A stretch of DNA of 64,000 bases. It comes from Flavipsychrobacter sp. Its GTDB lineage: Bacteria; Bacteroidota; Bacteroidia; Chitinophagales; Chitinophagaceae. A program made the translations under genes and the position numbers. The DNA lies in assembly GCA_031292525.1 (NCBI GenBank), contig JARLGY010000023.1, positions 62,001 to 126,000 on the forward strand. The letters run 5' to 3'. This document shows, in pieces, positions 36,901-44,761 of the stretch. Each line of letters starts with the position of its first letter. Position 1 is the stretch's first letter. Under the pieces are notes generated by a model. It was not told the DNA's origin and made no database searches. It saw only the letters and a list, made by a program, of their open reading frames with translations.

Positions 36901-38173
36901 CCACTGATTGGTTTGTAGGATCACTAATAGCACCTATTGCGGGTTGCAGTGTAGCAAACTGTCCATTTAGAGGGGCAATTTTCCCCCAAATAAATGCCGT
37001 TGATATAGGATCTGATAAAGGTGTCACTAAAATACCCGCGATTGCTTGAACCTGACTTATATATAAATTAAATAAAGAAATAAGCTCCTGATCTTGCGGA
37101 TTATTTTGTACGTAGTTGGTGATCTTAAGCGTAAGCTGTGTTGTACTGTTTACTAAATTTCCAATTCCATTACCCATATCGCCGATCTGGGAAGAAACGT
37201 CGTTTGCAGTAGGTTTAATATCTTGTATTGCAGGGTCTAATGTAAGTTTATCTTGTGACAAACCGGGGAAGAGCATCTGCTGCCATGGTTGATTTAATAG
37301 CGTCTTGGTATCTGTTAATGATTGTTTTAATTGTGCTAGTGTTTGCGAATCGCCTTGGGCTCTGGATAGGTAATCATACAAAGTTGAAAACTGTGTTGAC
37401 ACTGCATTTATTTGCGTCCACACATATTGTTTATCATTACTTGCGGTAACCGGTATCCTATTAAAAAACTCCCCTAATTGATTAGAGTTATTAATGATCT
37501 GCTGAAAAGGCCCCTGTTGAATTGTACCATCTTGAAATACTTGCGGTAATAACTGATCATTATTGTTTATTATTCCTACAGCAGGTTGCCAGTTATTTAT
37601 CACCTCTCCTGATATCTGTTCTTCCCATGATGTATCTGCCGGTAAACTATTAGTTATACTCGTTAAATTCTGTAAAGAAGCATTAATAATAGATATAGTT
37701 TGATTTAATTGGGGAATGAGATTTCCATCAGTACATGCAGCCAATAATGCCTGTGTTGTATTATTTATATTATTGTTTACTAACTGTAGATTGTATTGTA
37801 ATTGATTTTGTTCAATAGGAGTAATCGATGCTATCTGAGCAAAATTGGCAGAGACATTTGATAAACTTAATTGAATATCCTGGGCTGCTTGCAGTGCAGA
37901 AGAGCTATTGAAATTCGCAAATATACCATAAGAATTAACTAAAGTATTTGTAGATGATATCGCTGTAACCGCTCCTTTTACACTCACTTTGGTAACATCA
38001 TCCAGCAGGTTTTCATAAACTTTCCTGAACCTTGTTTCAAGGCGGACTGGCATCATCAGAAAGTTAGTGTCATATAGCGTTTTACTACTTAGCTGATTTA
38101 TGAAATCTGTTAATTGTACCGGTGTATCATTAATAACAGGGACAATATTATTTTTGCTACTTGAATAGTTCAT
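30908..38173 (-). CDS. Giant uncharacterised protein, 2421 residues (family 2 of the cluster)
   Basis: No signal peptide is seen. Residues 42-49 read PVRLETRF, then a long Gln/Asn-rich helical stretch (about 60-440) of coiled-coil character is inserted. LWIRVYPDDFEVDS (about 460-475) leads to YGPERAAWIVKQM; a later conserved block reads GRGALPSIRVAEQPYGILPV (about 945-963). The rest has no known domain. I recognise the RLETRF/RVYPDD/QPYGILPV combination as the core of a widespread family of very large hypothetical proteins, always found with relatives of its neighbours as far as I recall. Its size is about one ninth of the whole window, so it must have a structural or multidomain role; which one is unknown. 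Confidence 0.82.
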   Translation of the reverse strand: MNYSSSKNNIVPVINDTPVQLTDFINQLSSKTLYDTNFLMMPVRLETRFRKVYENLLDDVTKVSVKGAVTAISSTNTLVNSYGIFANFNSSSALQAAQDIQLSLSNVSANFAQIASITPIEQNQLQYNLQLVNNNINNTTQALLAACTDGNLIPQLNQTISIINASLQNLTSITNSLPADTSWEEQISGEVINNWQPAVGIINNNDQLLPQVFQDGTIQQGPFQQIINNSNQLGEFFNRIPVTASNDKQYVWTQINAVSTQFSTLYDYLSRAQGDSQTLAQLKQSLTDTKTLLNQPWQQMLFPGLSQDKLTLDPAIQDIKPTANDVSSQIGDMGNGIGNLVNSTTQLTLKITNYVQNNPQDQELISLFNLYISQVQAIAGILVTPLSDPISTAFIWGKIAPLNGQFATLQPAIGAISDPTNQSVVQQNFNTTTNTVTTAWNTSAGIDTSKATLFDPYVLVDELWIRVYPDDFEVDSLERGITLDESNAGITYWTSWWAAHGNKALQLQAWQILVGLYGPERAAWIVKQMMPTNLSNVVIISPFFPFSTSLGLLDTFTTSVSALSVPALTASAATHLSYYGPQLSYLSSAAQKVPGIPVSYAAQASIAVNAAITNFNQLGNVIIANTGGEGEGGQGSQFSQTVSSIQTQFSSLSQAIERIPTYATWDEIYSETPVFPSPTLVDSTWSQPSVSNVMPDSFLFAAVNNVSDGSYSFRHIKIGNPIPQPLYASIDPQGTAFTDTATGNLNTDPNILWMVDFGEAVQKGMGIKIRLTADEAKNGFDKLLVLGTKLQGGTQSSLPALNQQLLQYLLDSHHYTPGGLSLLELGTPTNNTDTMNAGYNQTDPFAEASFATEVSDPLFSGTSNTITKKDGQWLADALGIDYSILQHVENADKSQISNAISMNRVLWSGTVGNYMKEMMNFLFTEDNAAKTKDYFTDYVIGRGALPSIRVAEQPYGILPVTSFGRWEWERVYPDNQFPGSLSTTDGSNDITSYFLDDYAGPFGANLPLFLQDRFNIRLTATLEILNNAWLQMATWKVKTVDKNKGIASTQADFMDLLSVDASMSEVYNRYFLNSMKFDNSHSFSTEGNTPADIWSSGILDIPTSFFNLFANFNSGIYSPGPPAGAIPNPLGDANGLFDINEFFSSTNGIPNMTRIKNALRIFSVQFLESYRLFGPTVAEGSSVSETTPLPNDYLGKNYINWLLTTNPSQIWTSNQFRQMPSRSLLFLLLRQAVMLTYREAAGDILEAANVFTKVARKIIGTPEGIFTQQMKVPNSAIFTKWHLLFENIANITSSNYLGTSTPVGPAFNFFYNYVGDITTTARPPFVSPTWSDIKLADYLFAPSPSLGAGYSDLNSIGSPFLSGITNMKAALTQLQTCSTAELDRLMREHMDLCTYRLDAWNYGMVNKKLWTLSNTDGTHSSGARKQGIYLSCYGWLIDVRPKLVPGTTTSALEAINTTHIPTGLTDFTPVYYDNTNLGFIQTPSMAHALAAAVLRSGYISEKNTDDNRFAVNLASTRVDLALSLLEGIRNGQTLDALLGYQFENMLHEGYPALELDKFIYPLRQKFPIVDGASDPTTVIAPTENLRPSNVIAGVELLNAIRTNVHVAQYLNEFPTASLYEIFADTAGGPYNISGIALSSYTPFSLFNGITVPSYTTAEFNAIMTEIDRIANAIDALGDLSIAEGIFQIAKGNFSRSAAVMESLTEGKNPSMPEVVDTPRSGVHINHRLAAMVAPVSAASPWSSVTTITPRAVSEPNLNNWVAQLLVAPFASSTSVTVSNFPDKIGCKVTFNDINNVSQSVTVSLSNLKIQPIDLLYLVQSDSYKAEFINRITFYVKSATTLYNPPVAGIPLSVSLNIDLNNKGTGTVASFQQIFTLIASIAQTVNASRWLKSDDFIFTPNAVADATKPLYDVPELKNRAQALVNAVNTHIGVLSGLPTITIADSVANNPVISNIRTQLLIAANFGLAYAIPTSAGDMFTSTPSTTVEGYVATMQALVLKAKTDLTNNYNAANTILGTIASITDQDKQVNACVSVITTILGTGFKAIPYFFFDYYTGIKSGSGGVDALLTTPINTSTGIMRNHAADFTFDMDNWLYGLARVQNKVADIETIRLLADDDNSYPLKDIRPVQFPYIPASLSPVVEEDYWYGLSYPSTYTPSSDKLSVAIFNYGQLSSVITSTSPGYTSYNIYCGLMLEEWNELIPFNEETTGIAFNHDQPRAKPPQNILLAVNPQVMQTTDTGVKTWRMEDLLYTMLDTMDMAKIRMVEPDHFVRAQSTDIKNNENANALDNGIGIMQTATTTDSNNTAYFEAFKWLLPAVVGEVTPAELDGNGNIKLSGNKIVYQSSDSIQQVSFDYNPNDAAPPVLPGTISSSTILDQVANWTAVSSDAVLSDNSVNSFVTEQSTFADIAIALDAMTASIGG

Positions 38174-38209
38174 TGCTGTATTTTTTTGATATTTTTATTT
38201 TTCCACACC

Positions 38210-41200
38210 TTAAGACATCATACTTTCAGCGTGAATTGCTACCATTACCGGATCTCTATATAGTATATAAGCCATATTTGCAGCATTACCTCCCCATGTA
38301 ATGGGGTCTGCCGGCGAAGGGGCAGGACTTACAGTACCAATTTTTATTGTCGTAGGCGAGCTGCCAAATATCCCCCAGTTAAGCTCATCCCATGACGTTA
38401 ATGCAGTAACTGGTGGTTCTTCCAGCCCAAATCTCATTTGTCCTGGTCTTTCACGAAAAACAAAGAACCAACCCGGACTGGCTGCGGTATTGTTTCCTAA
38501 TGCATCTGCTTTACTTAAATCAAAACCCAGTAAAACAATGTCTGGCTGTAAAGAGGATTTAAACACAGGGAATTTGACTATAGATGGATCTGGATTTCCA
38601 TAGGCATCAACAAGTGTTGGAGGAGCATATAATTGGTGCGGCACCGAAGGAAATGCAGGGTCTGCTTTTTGAGCATATATTAATGCATTGGGATATTTTT
38701 TCAACAGATCTCCGCGAATTAAAAGCACCAGGTAAGCAGGGTTGGATGTATGACGTGTGGTATAATTATTTTGACCAAGCACTTGCCCTGAAAAATAAGT
38801 TCCCCACTTATGCATAGGATCTATATCATACATAAAATCTGTGGTGCCTGTCAAGTTAACGGTATCGTTGATATCCCAGAATCTCCTGAAATAGCTTCCC
38901 CTTTGATCTGTAGGATATTCTTGCCACAAGAGTTCTCTAGCAAATTCATGATTCAGACCTGCCATGTACGATTCTATAAACCGTGTATTGGTTTCTAGTA
39001 TAGTAACTGTATTATTGGGGTATTGTGAAAGGTTGGGTAATATATATTCAGCAGATATACTCATAAGATCGTTGAACATTGGCTGATCAATTACGGGATA
39101 TGCCATCACCAGACTATTCAAATTTAATAGAGGAGATAGCCCACCTGGTGCCTCCAGTTCAATTTGCTGGGAAATACGATCAGTTATTGTTGTTGATGGC
39201 TGTAGAGCTGCCTGTACCTTAGCTACCAATCCTACACTTGTTGACATTTGTATAGGCACAAGAAATATTGCATTTAAATTCTGATGACTGGTATAATTTG
39301 TTATCAGGGCATTGAATGCATCGTAAGAAGACCTTTTAGGTGCGGGGCATACATATACTTGTGTCCACGTTAACGAATTAGCAGTAGCAAAAGAAGAGCC
39401 GGAACTTGCGTTATTATTAGCTTCAACTGTTGTTACGTAACCACTAGTGCTAGTTGGTGAAGGCGGATTGGGAAACGGCAATGCTGCGGCCACTGCAGCT
39501 GTATTAATATTAGCAATTAATTGCGAATTGACCAGTGTGTTATTGCCGGCATTTGCCCTGCTTACAACAAATGATCTATTACGAGTAAGCTTACGAAAAC
39601 CGCTGTTTACAGAAGCTGTAGTTAAATTAGTAAACGTTGTAGCTTTAAGCGCAGATATATGACCTGAGTAACTTGTTGGGGTAATAGGCCCCGGGGACAC
39701 AGTATATGTTGCAGAAAGTATGTCTATTTTTTTAAAAGCCAGCCCACCTATTTTGGTAAAATCATTGGCTTTTGTTTCATCTATTGTAGTGGAAATACTT
39801 GCATTGCCAATAAAGTGTTTTTGGTAAATGCTTTGGCTGGCCTGTATGGCCAACTTCATTTTATTTATCTTATTATTTACAAGTAATACCTCTCCTATTT
39901 CCTCCCAGGCTATTTGCATGTATGCCTGTTTATTTTTTCTTACAGCAAGTGCACCTAACCCTGCTGCTGCCCTATAGCGTGGATCCAGATTTAATTGCTG
40001 AAGCCACGTGGGACTCCCCACCCCCATTTGTTGAACACCAGCATGCCACTGACCATATATAGGAGGTGTAACTACCGGATCATCATCTAAATTTGAATTT
40101 ACATATGGATGTGGTTGTGCAGTGGTATTATACGGTGGTAAATTATATGGCGGCGTATATGACGAGTTCTTCATTACGGCAGTCATATTCAATATGTTAT
40201 TAAGCGCAGTAGTATATGCATTGCCACCAATTAAAACCTGGGGCGGAGCTGACACAAAAGAAGATGGCATCAACGCCCCTTCCATTGTGACAGATGGTGA
40301 TAGCCCGTATGAGGCACCCGCACTAAAATAGCCATTTAACCCCATACCACTATTGCTGATATCCATTGCCCGTCCTCCCAGGCTAGGATCCATTACTCTT
40401 GGCTTTAAAGCCCTAGCTAAAGATTCAAAATCACCCAGAGCACTAGTTCCAAACCTCCATTGGTAATATACTGGAAACTGAGTAGCTGATGTCCAAGAAG
40501 ATAATAAGGATGACACACTACTTAATGAAGGGTTGAGGGTAAGACCTGCAAGTCGCCCAGTTTCAAAAGCTGGGATCAGGAAGGCCGTATATTGGGTATT
40601 AGGTGCTAATCTTCTTGAACACATTAACCGACAGACTGCGATATCAGGTTGAGTATTCAGATCATTTTTCAGGTTATTTATATAATCGGTACTGGTAGGT
40701 GATGTAGCTGCTCCCGGATCTGGGCTGCTAACACAAACATGAGCCCATGCCCAGTGTTCATTTGTAGGATGGAGAACAGTACTGATGGCGGGTATGATAT
40801 TGATGCTAGGTGGTAGCCCATCAGCCACTGGAGCTATAGCGGTATATTCATTATCACTTAATACAACCAATGCCAGCCACGGTCTTAACTTATCGGTAGC
40901 ATCGCTGATAGCGGGAGTATATCGCCATAAAAAATCTTCTTCATAAAACTCTATGTATGGCAGATAATTATCATCAAAATTAAATGAACCGGATGTTGGT
41001 TCTGTGCGTATAATGGCATTAGGATCTATGCCAGTTATATCACCTGGTCCATAGAGCTCTACTGTATTTGTTATGGTATCTGTCGACGTTCCGCCCCCTG
41101 AGAGGCTACCGTGCAATGTAACATCAACATTTATCTGTGCTCTTTCAAAGGTTGGACTGGAAGTACCATCAACCTGATTTATTTTTGATACAATCCCTTT

Positions 41201-41239
41201 TCTCATCCAGGGCAGAAAGCCAAATTGTGTATCGCTCAT
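38210..41239 (-). CDS. Large uncharacterised protein, 1009 residues (family 3 of the cluster)
   Basis: The N-terminus carries GFLPWMRKGI (residues 7-16), then ELYGPGDITGIDPNAIIRTE (61-80), NYLPYIEFYEEDFLWRYTPA (91-110) and KLRPWLALVVL (117-127). These blocks define another widespread family of hypothetical proteins. The remainder is mixed alpha/beta; a block near the C-terminus (WFFVFRERPGQMRFGLEE) is also distinctive. No signal peptide, membrane helix or catalytic motif is visible. The gene is separated from its neighbours by 27 and 36 bases. Confidence 0.8.
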   Translation of the reverse strand: MSDTQFGFLPWMRKGIVSKINQVDGTSSPTFERAQINVDVTLHGSLSGGGTSTDTITNTVELYGPGDITGIDPNAIIRTEPTSGSFNFDDNYLPYIEFYEEDFLWRYTPAISDATDKLRPWLALVVLSDNEYTAIAPVADGLPPSINIIPAISTVLHPTNEHWAWAHVCVSSPDPGAATSPTSTDYINNLKNDLNTQPDIAVCRLMCSRRLAPNTQYTAFLIPAFETGRLAGLTLNPSLSSVSSLLSSWTSATQFPVYYQWRFGTSALGDFESLARALKPRVMDPSLGGRAMDISNSGMGLNGYFSAGASYGLSPSVTMEGALMPSSFVSAPPQVLIGGNAYTTALNNILNMTAVMKNSSYTPPYNLPPYNTTAQPHPYVNSNLDDDPVVTPPIYGQWHAGVQQMGVGSPTWLQQLNLDPRYRAAAGLGALAVRKNKQAYMQIAWEEIGEVLLVNNKINKMKLAIQASQSIYQKHFIGNASISTTIDETKANDFTKIGGLAFKKIDILSATYTVSPGPITPTSYSGHISALKATTFTNLTTASVNSGFRKLTRNRSFVVSRANAGNNTLVNSQLIANINTAAVAAALPFPNPPSPTSTSGYVTTVEANNNASSGSSFATANSLTWTQVYVCPAPKRSSYDAFNALITNYTSHQNLNAIFLVPIQMSTSVGLVAKVQAALQPSTTITDRISQQIELEAPGGLSPLLNLNSLVMAYPVIDQPMFNDLMSISAEYILPNLSQYPNNTVTILETNTRFIESYMAGLNHEFARELLWQEYPTDQRGSYFRRFWDINDTVNLTGTTDFMYDIDPMHKWGTYFSGQVLGQNNYTTRHTSNPAYLVLLIRGDLLKKYPNALIYAQKADPAFPSVPHQLYAPPTLVDAYGNPDPSIVKFPVFKSSLQPDIVLLGFDLSKADALGNNTAASPGWFFVFRERPGQMRFGLEEPPVTALTSWDELNWGIFGSSPTTIKIGTVSPAPSPADPITWGGNAANMAYILYRDPVMVAIHAESMMS

Positions 41240-41266
41240 GTTTTAAAGATTTACTAAAAACCAGTA

Positions 41267-44200
41267 TTAATAGGATGAAGCTGTTAAAGCAAAAGACGTT
41301 GGTCCTGCGGCATCTGCAGCCGTAAGCACAGCAGAAAGTGGTCCTGAAACCGGTGTTGGTATTGATGCTGATAAACTATCTGCACTAACCAACTTATATT
41401 GTTCCTGCTTAAGAGAAACATTGTATATCGGCTTCCTGACATTAGTGTTTGCTTTTATTGACAGGCTATTTGATGATATTAAACCTCCGCTTGCAAAGCT
41501 GTTTACAAGCCTAGGTTCTAACAGAGAGAACATCTTAGGCATACCCCATGCAGGGAATCTGTTTACCTGATCAATAACAACAGTATTATACTTTACCTTT
41601 TTCACAATAAACAAGTCGGCACTCCAATCGTCTGTAGCTGTAGCCGATGCCCCTGATTTCAAAAATTCAAATGATGCAGCTTTTAATTTCTGATCATCAC
41701 TCATGTTCCTGAATTGAGCAGGTGCAAAATTTGCATCTACCTCACCAAGACCGGGTTGGGATGCTCCTGCGATTTTCACATCGGTAATATCATAAGTACC
41801 ACCGTCTGTTGGTTTTTGCGACCCAAATCTTTCGATAACTGTATTAAGTGGTACTACATTTTGGCCCACACTAAGAATACCAAGGGGGTGTAGTACTATG
41901 CCTGCTGTTGCAGGAGATAATGGCCTTAAATTTACCAGTAGCGTTTTATTCACTGGCAAATCAGCCTGCCAATTCTTTTCATCGTTTAATGATGCTAATA
42001 TCAGTGGTTTTATTGTTACGCTTGGTAATGTTGTATTTGTATTATTACCCCAGGTTTTGTCAAGATTTGCCGTTTTCTTTACAAACAGCACTTTAAATCT
42101 CGCCGAGCCTTTTGCGTGCCATAATCCCGGTCCATCAAGAGTAATATCCATGGAGATAGAAAGCAATTCTCGGCTTCCCCATTTTACTGCTAATCCCGCA
42201 TGAATATCAGCAGTAAAGTGGAATGGATTTAACTGGAACAGAACATCAAAACCAAAATATCCTACTACCTGTAGCTTCCATACTTTAAGTAAAAAGTCTA
42301 TTTCGGCACCAAATTGCAGCGTATTGGATGTGAACGCGAAATAAGTAGAGAACTTTAATTTCAGATCACTTTCATCAAAAATAGAAATGGTGAGCCTGTT
42401 CATATTTGCAGGCAACAGCAAATATGATGGAGGATTGAATGCCGGATGGAAACCACCTACTGATAATACCATTTCTTTATGATCGCCCCAGAACATACGC
42501 ACTGCCATATCGCCCGACAGGGTAAATGACAACAACCTTGAGTTATATATAGAAGCATCAAACGTCATATACTTATTATCAAAATCGATAATTCCTATAA
42601 ACGCGATATTTAATTCAAGAAGTGGATCATCAGGATCAGGTAATGCTATTTCTATATTACCTAATATAGCCAGCCTTACAGGGTCAGGCATATTGATCAT
42701 TAAGCCCAGCTTTATTGTAATAATAGGTACTTCCATACCCCAGTCGAGCAAGAAGAAGAGTCCGAAAGTGTACCTGTTTTGTTTGGCAGGAAAATAGCTT
42801 TCAAGATCACCAATAAGATGGTCTATATCAGAGACCACATTATCAGGGAACATGATATTATTAATAGCTCCATTTCTTACTCCATCACGTAATGGTTGGG
42901 GATTCATATCCCTATTTATGCCCACGAGGCCCCCCACCCCACTAAGTGAAAAACCAAACCCGATAGGTATAGATGGTGCAAATGTTACATTCACTAACAA
43001 AAGGAACGAATACCCGTTACTACCATCAGGAAGTTTGGTTGTTATTATACCTACAGCACTAATATCTATTTTATCCAGTATTTTAAGCTGCGCTGCACCG
43101 TAATAGCGGCCATTAGGCTCATCAAAATATAAATATCCTCCGCCAGTCACTGCATCTGCATCAATACTTATCCCTACCCCATTGGGTGGTTTAAAGTTTA
43201 ATTGATAATCGAGATCATTCAATATACCTCTTGAGTCAGAACTGCTTTTTTGAATTAAACTGGCATTGATGCCAATATTGTCTATAACACCACTTAAAAA
43301 ACCAAGTGTAAAAGAGATGTTGGCACCAACACCGAGGCTAAATGCATTATTAGCTACACCTGCTTTTATTATTATATCATCTATTCTAATTGGGGCCTCA
43401 GATTCTGTTGATCCATTCTCTTGGTTAATAGGGATGGTTATCTCAAATCCTCCACTACCTGAAAAACTGATCCCATTCTTTGAAGACCATTTCATACCCA
43501 GGCCCATTGTCATTTCAAAAGGGGTATCTCCTAATAATTTTTGCAAAAAATTATCACCATCCCCTGGCTCGAAAACAAAGAGTAAATTAGGTTGTACAAC
43601 CGTATCTCCCAACCCAATACTGAAAACAAATTCCGGGTCTGTAATATTTCCACTTACCTGCAAAGAAGTCTCAATACCACTGAGCATTAAACGGGTTGTA
43701 TAGTTTGTCCCTAGTAATATCCACGGTGAATATGGAGCTGCAACCAGGGTAACTTTCGCTCCTATTGCAGCACTTGGGCTGCTTGCATATAGCTGCTCAC
43801 CATTGGGTGTAATAGCGTACCCCAAAAGGTTGCTTGATGAAAAATAGCCTTCCCCCTTTAACAACAATTCAGGAGTAAACTGGAACTGAAAAGATCCGAT
43901 ACCGGTTACTTCGGGAATAAACATAATACCAGCTACAGAACTCCCATTGGGAGCCGGCAATATTGAAAGTCCTATCTTTTCATAATTATTGCTTTGGGGA
44001 TCAAAACTTTCATATAGTGGCACTTCAAGCGCTTCGATAATACTAGTAGTTACACCAGTATAATATGAATTATAATGCGATTCATTAATTAGTGTTCTGC
44101 CAGAATCAACATTAAATGTTTTAAAAATTCGTTCCAGTGTTTTATACAGCAGATCATAGTTGGTTGTAGTTAATCCCCAGCTATACCTTGTTTTTATCAC

Positions 44201-44752
44201 CTGTAAAGGGCCTGTGATAAAATTACCTAGTTGATTCCACTGAATTGTTTTTTGTATATATGGAATTCTGTTAGCCCCAGTTGGGGTAACTTCATTAAAT
44301 TGGATAATCCCTACAAGATGAAAAATGCTGAATAATATTTTCTGGTTTCCTTGCAGATATGTTATAAACACATCGTCAAACAAATTTCCACCCAACTCAG
44401 TCCAGAATGCACTTTGATTTAAGGGGAACAACGATACTGTTCCATATGGAAAACTGCCTAAAGCGTTAATGTCATTGTAAATGCTCTGTATTGCCGGTAT
44501 GGCATCATTTACAACATCATCAATATTGGCATAACCATTTTCAACTTTTTCTACTAGGTCCAGTATATTATTAATGGCAGTATCCAAGTCTATAGCCGTG
44601 TGCACTAAAGTCATGTCAGACTCAACAGCATTTGATAGCCAGCCCCGGGAACGTAAATAGCCATTAAAATTGTCGCTGTTGGCAATATTATCAGCTAATA
44701 TATTTAATGCATTTCTTACCGCTATCGTTATTGGTTTTAAAAAGCCGCTCAT
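41267..44752 (-). CDS. DUF6603-like beta-rich protein, 1161 residues
   Basis: The first 110 residues look helical (ALNILADNIANSDNF, then DLDTAINNILDLVEKV). The rest is strongly beta-rich, with repeated short amphipathic strands. Around residues 600-690 it has SGVGGLVGINRDMNPQPLRD, NIMFPDNVVSDIDHLI and YTFGLFFLLDWGMEVP, which match what I recall of DUF6603. No signal peptide is present. A beta-solenoid or barrel-like structure is plausible. The gene starts nine bases behind the stop of the 737-residue gene. Confidence 0.75.
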   Translation of the reverse strand: MSGFLKPITIAVRNALNILADNIANSDNFNGYLRSRGWLSNAVESDMTLVHTAIDLDTAINNILDLVEKVENGYANIDDVVNDAIPAIQSIYNDINALGSFPYGTVSLFPLNQSAFWTELGGNLFDDVFITYLQGNQKILFSIFHLVGIIQFNEVTPTGANRIPYIQKTIQWNQLGNFITGPLQVIKTRYSWGLTTTNYDLLYKTLERIFKTFNVDSGRTLINESHYNSYYTGVTTSIIEALEVPLYESFDPQSNNYEKIGLSILPAPNGSSVAGIMFIPEVTGIGSFQFQFTPELLLKGEGYFSSSNLLGYAITPNGEQLYASSPSAAIGAKVTLVAAPYSPWILLGTNYTTRLMLSGIETSLQVSGNITDPEFVFSIGLGDTVVQPNLLFVFEPGDGDNFLQKLLGDTPFEMTMGLGMKWSSKNGISFSGSGGFEITIPINQENGSTESEAPIRIDDIIIKAGVANNAFSLGVGANISFTLGFLSGVIDNIGINASLIQKSSSDSRGILNDLDYQLNFKPPNGVGISIDADAVTGGGYLYFDEPNGRYYGAAQLKILDKIDISAVGIITTKLPDGSNGYSFLLLVNVTFAPSIPIGFGFSLSGVGGLVGINRDMNPQPLRDGVRNGAINNIMFPDNVVSDIDHLIGDLESYFPAKQNRYTFGLFFLLDWGMEVPIITIKLGLMINMPDPVRLAILGNIEIALPDPDDPLLELNIAFIGIIDFDNKYMTFDASIYNSRLLSFTLSGDMAVRMFWGDHKEMVLSVGGFHPAFNPPSYLLLPANMNRLTISIFDESDLKLKFSTYFAFTSNTLQFGAEIDFLLKVWKLQVVGYFGFDVLFQLNPFHFTADIHAGLAVKWGSRELLSISMDITLDGPGLWHAKGSARFKVLFVKKTANLDKTWGNNTNTTLPSVTIKPLILASLNDEKNWQADLPVNKTLLVNLRPLSPATAGIVLHPLGILSVGQNVVPLNTVIERFGSQKPTDGGTYDITDVKIAGASQPGLGEVDANFAPAQFRNMSDDQKLKAASFEFLKSGASATATDDWSADLFIVKKVKYNTVVIDQVNRFPAWGMPKMFSLLEPRLVNSFASGGLISSNSLSIKANTNVRKPIYNVSLKQEQYKLVSADSLSASIPTPVSGPLSAVLTAADAAGPTSFALTASSY

Positions 44753-44761
44753 AATAAATGT

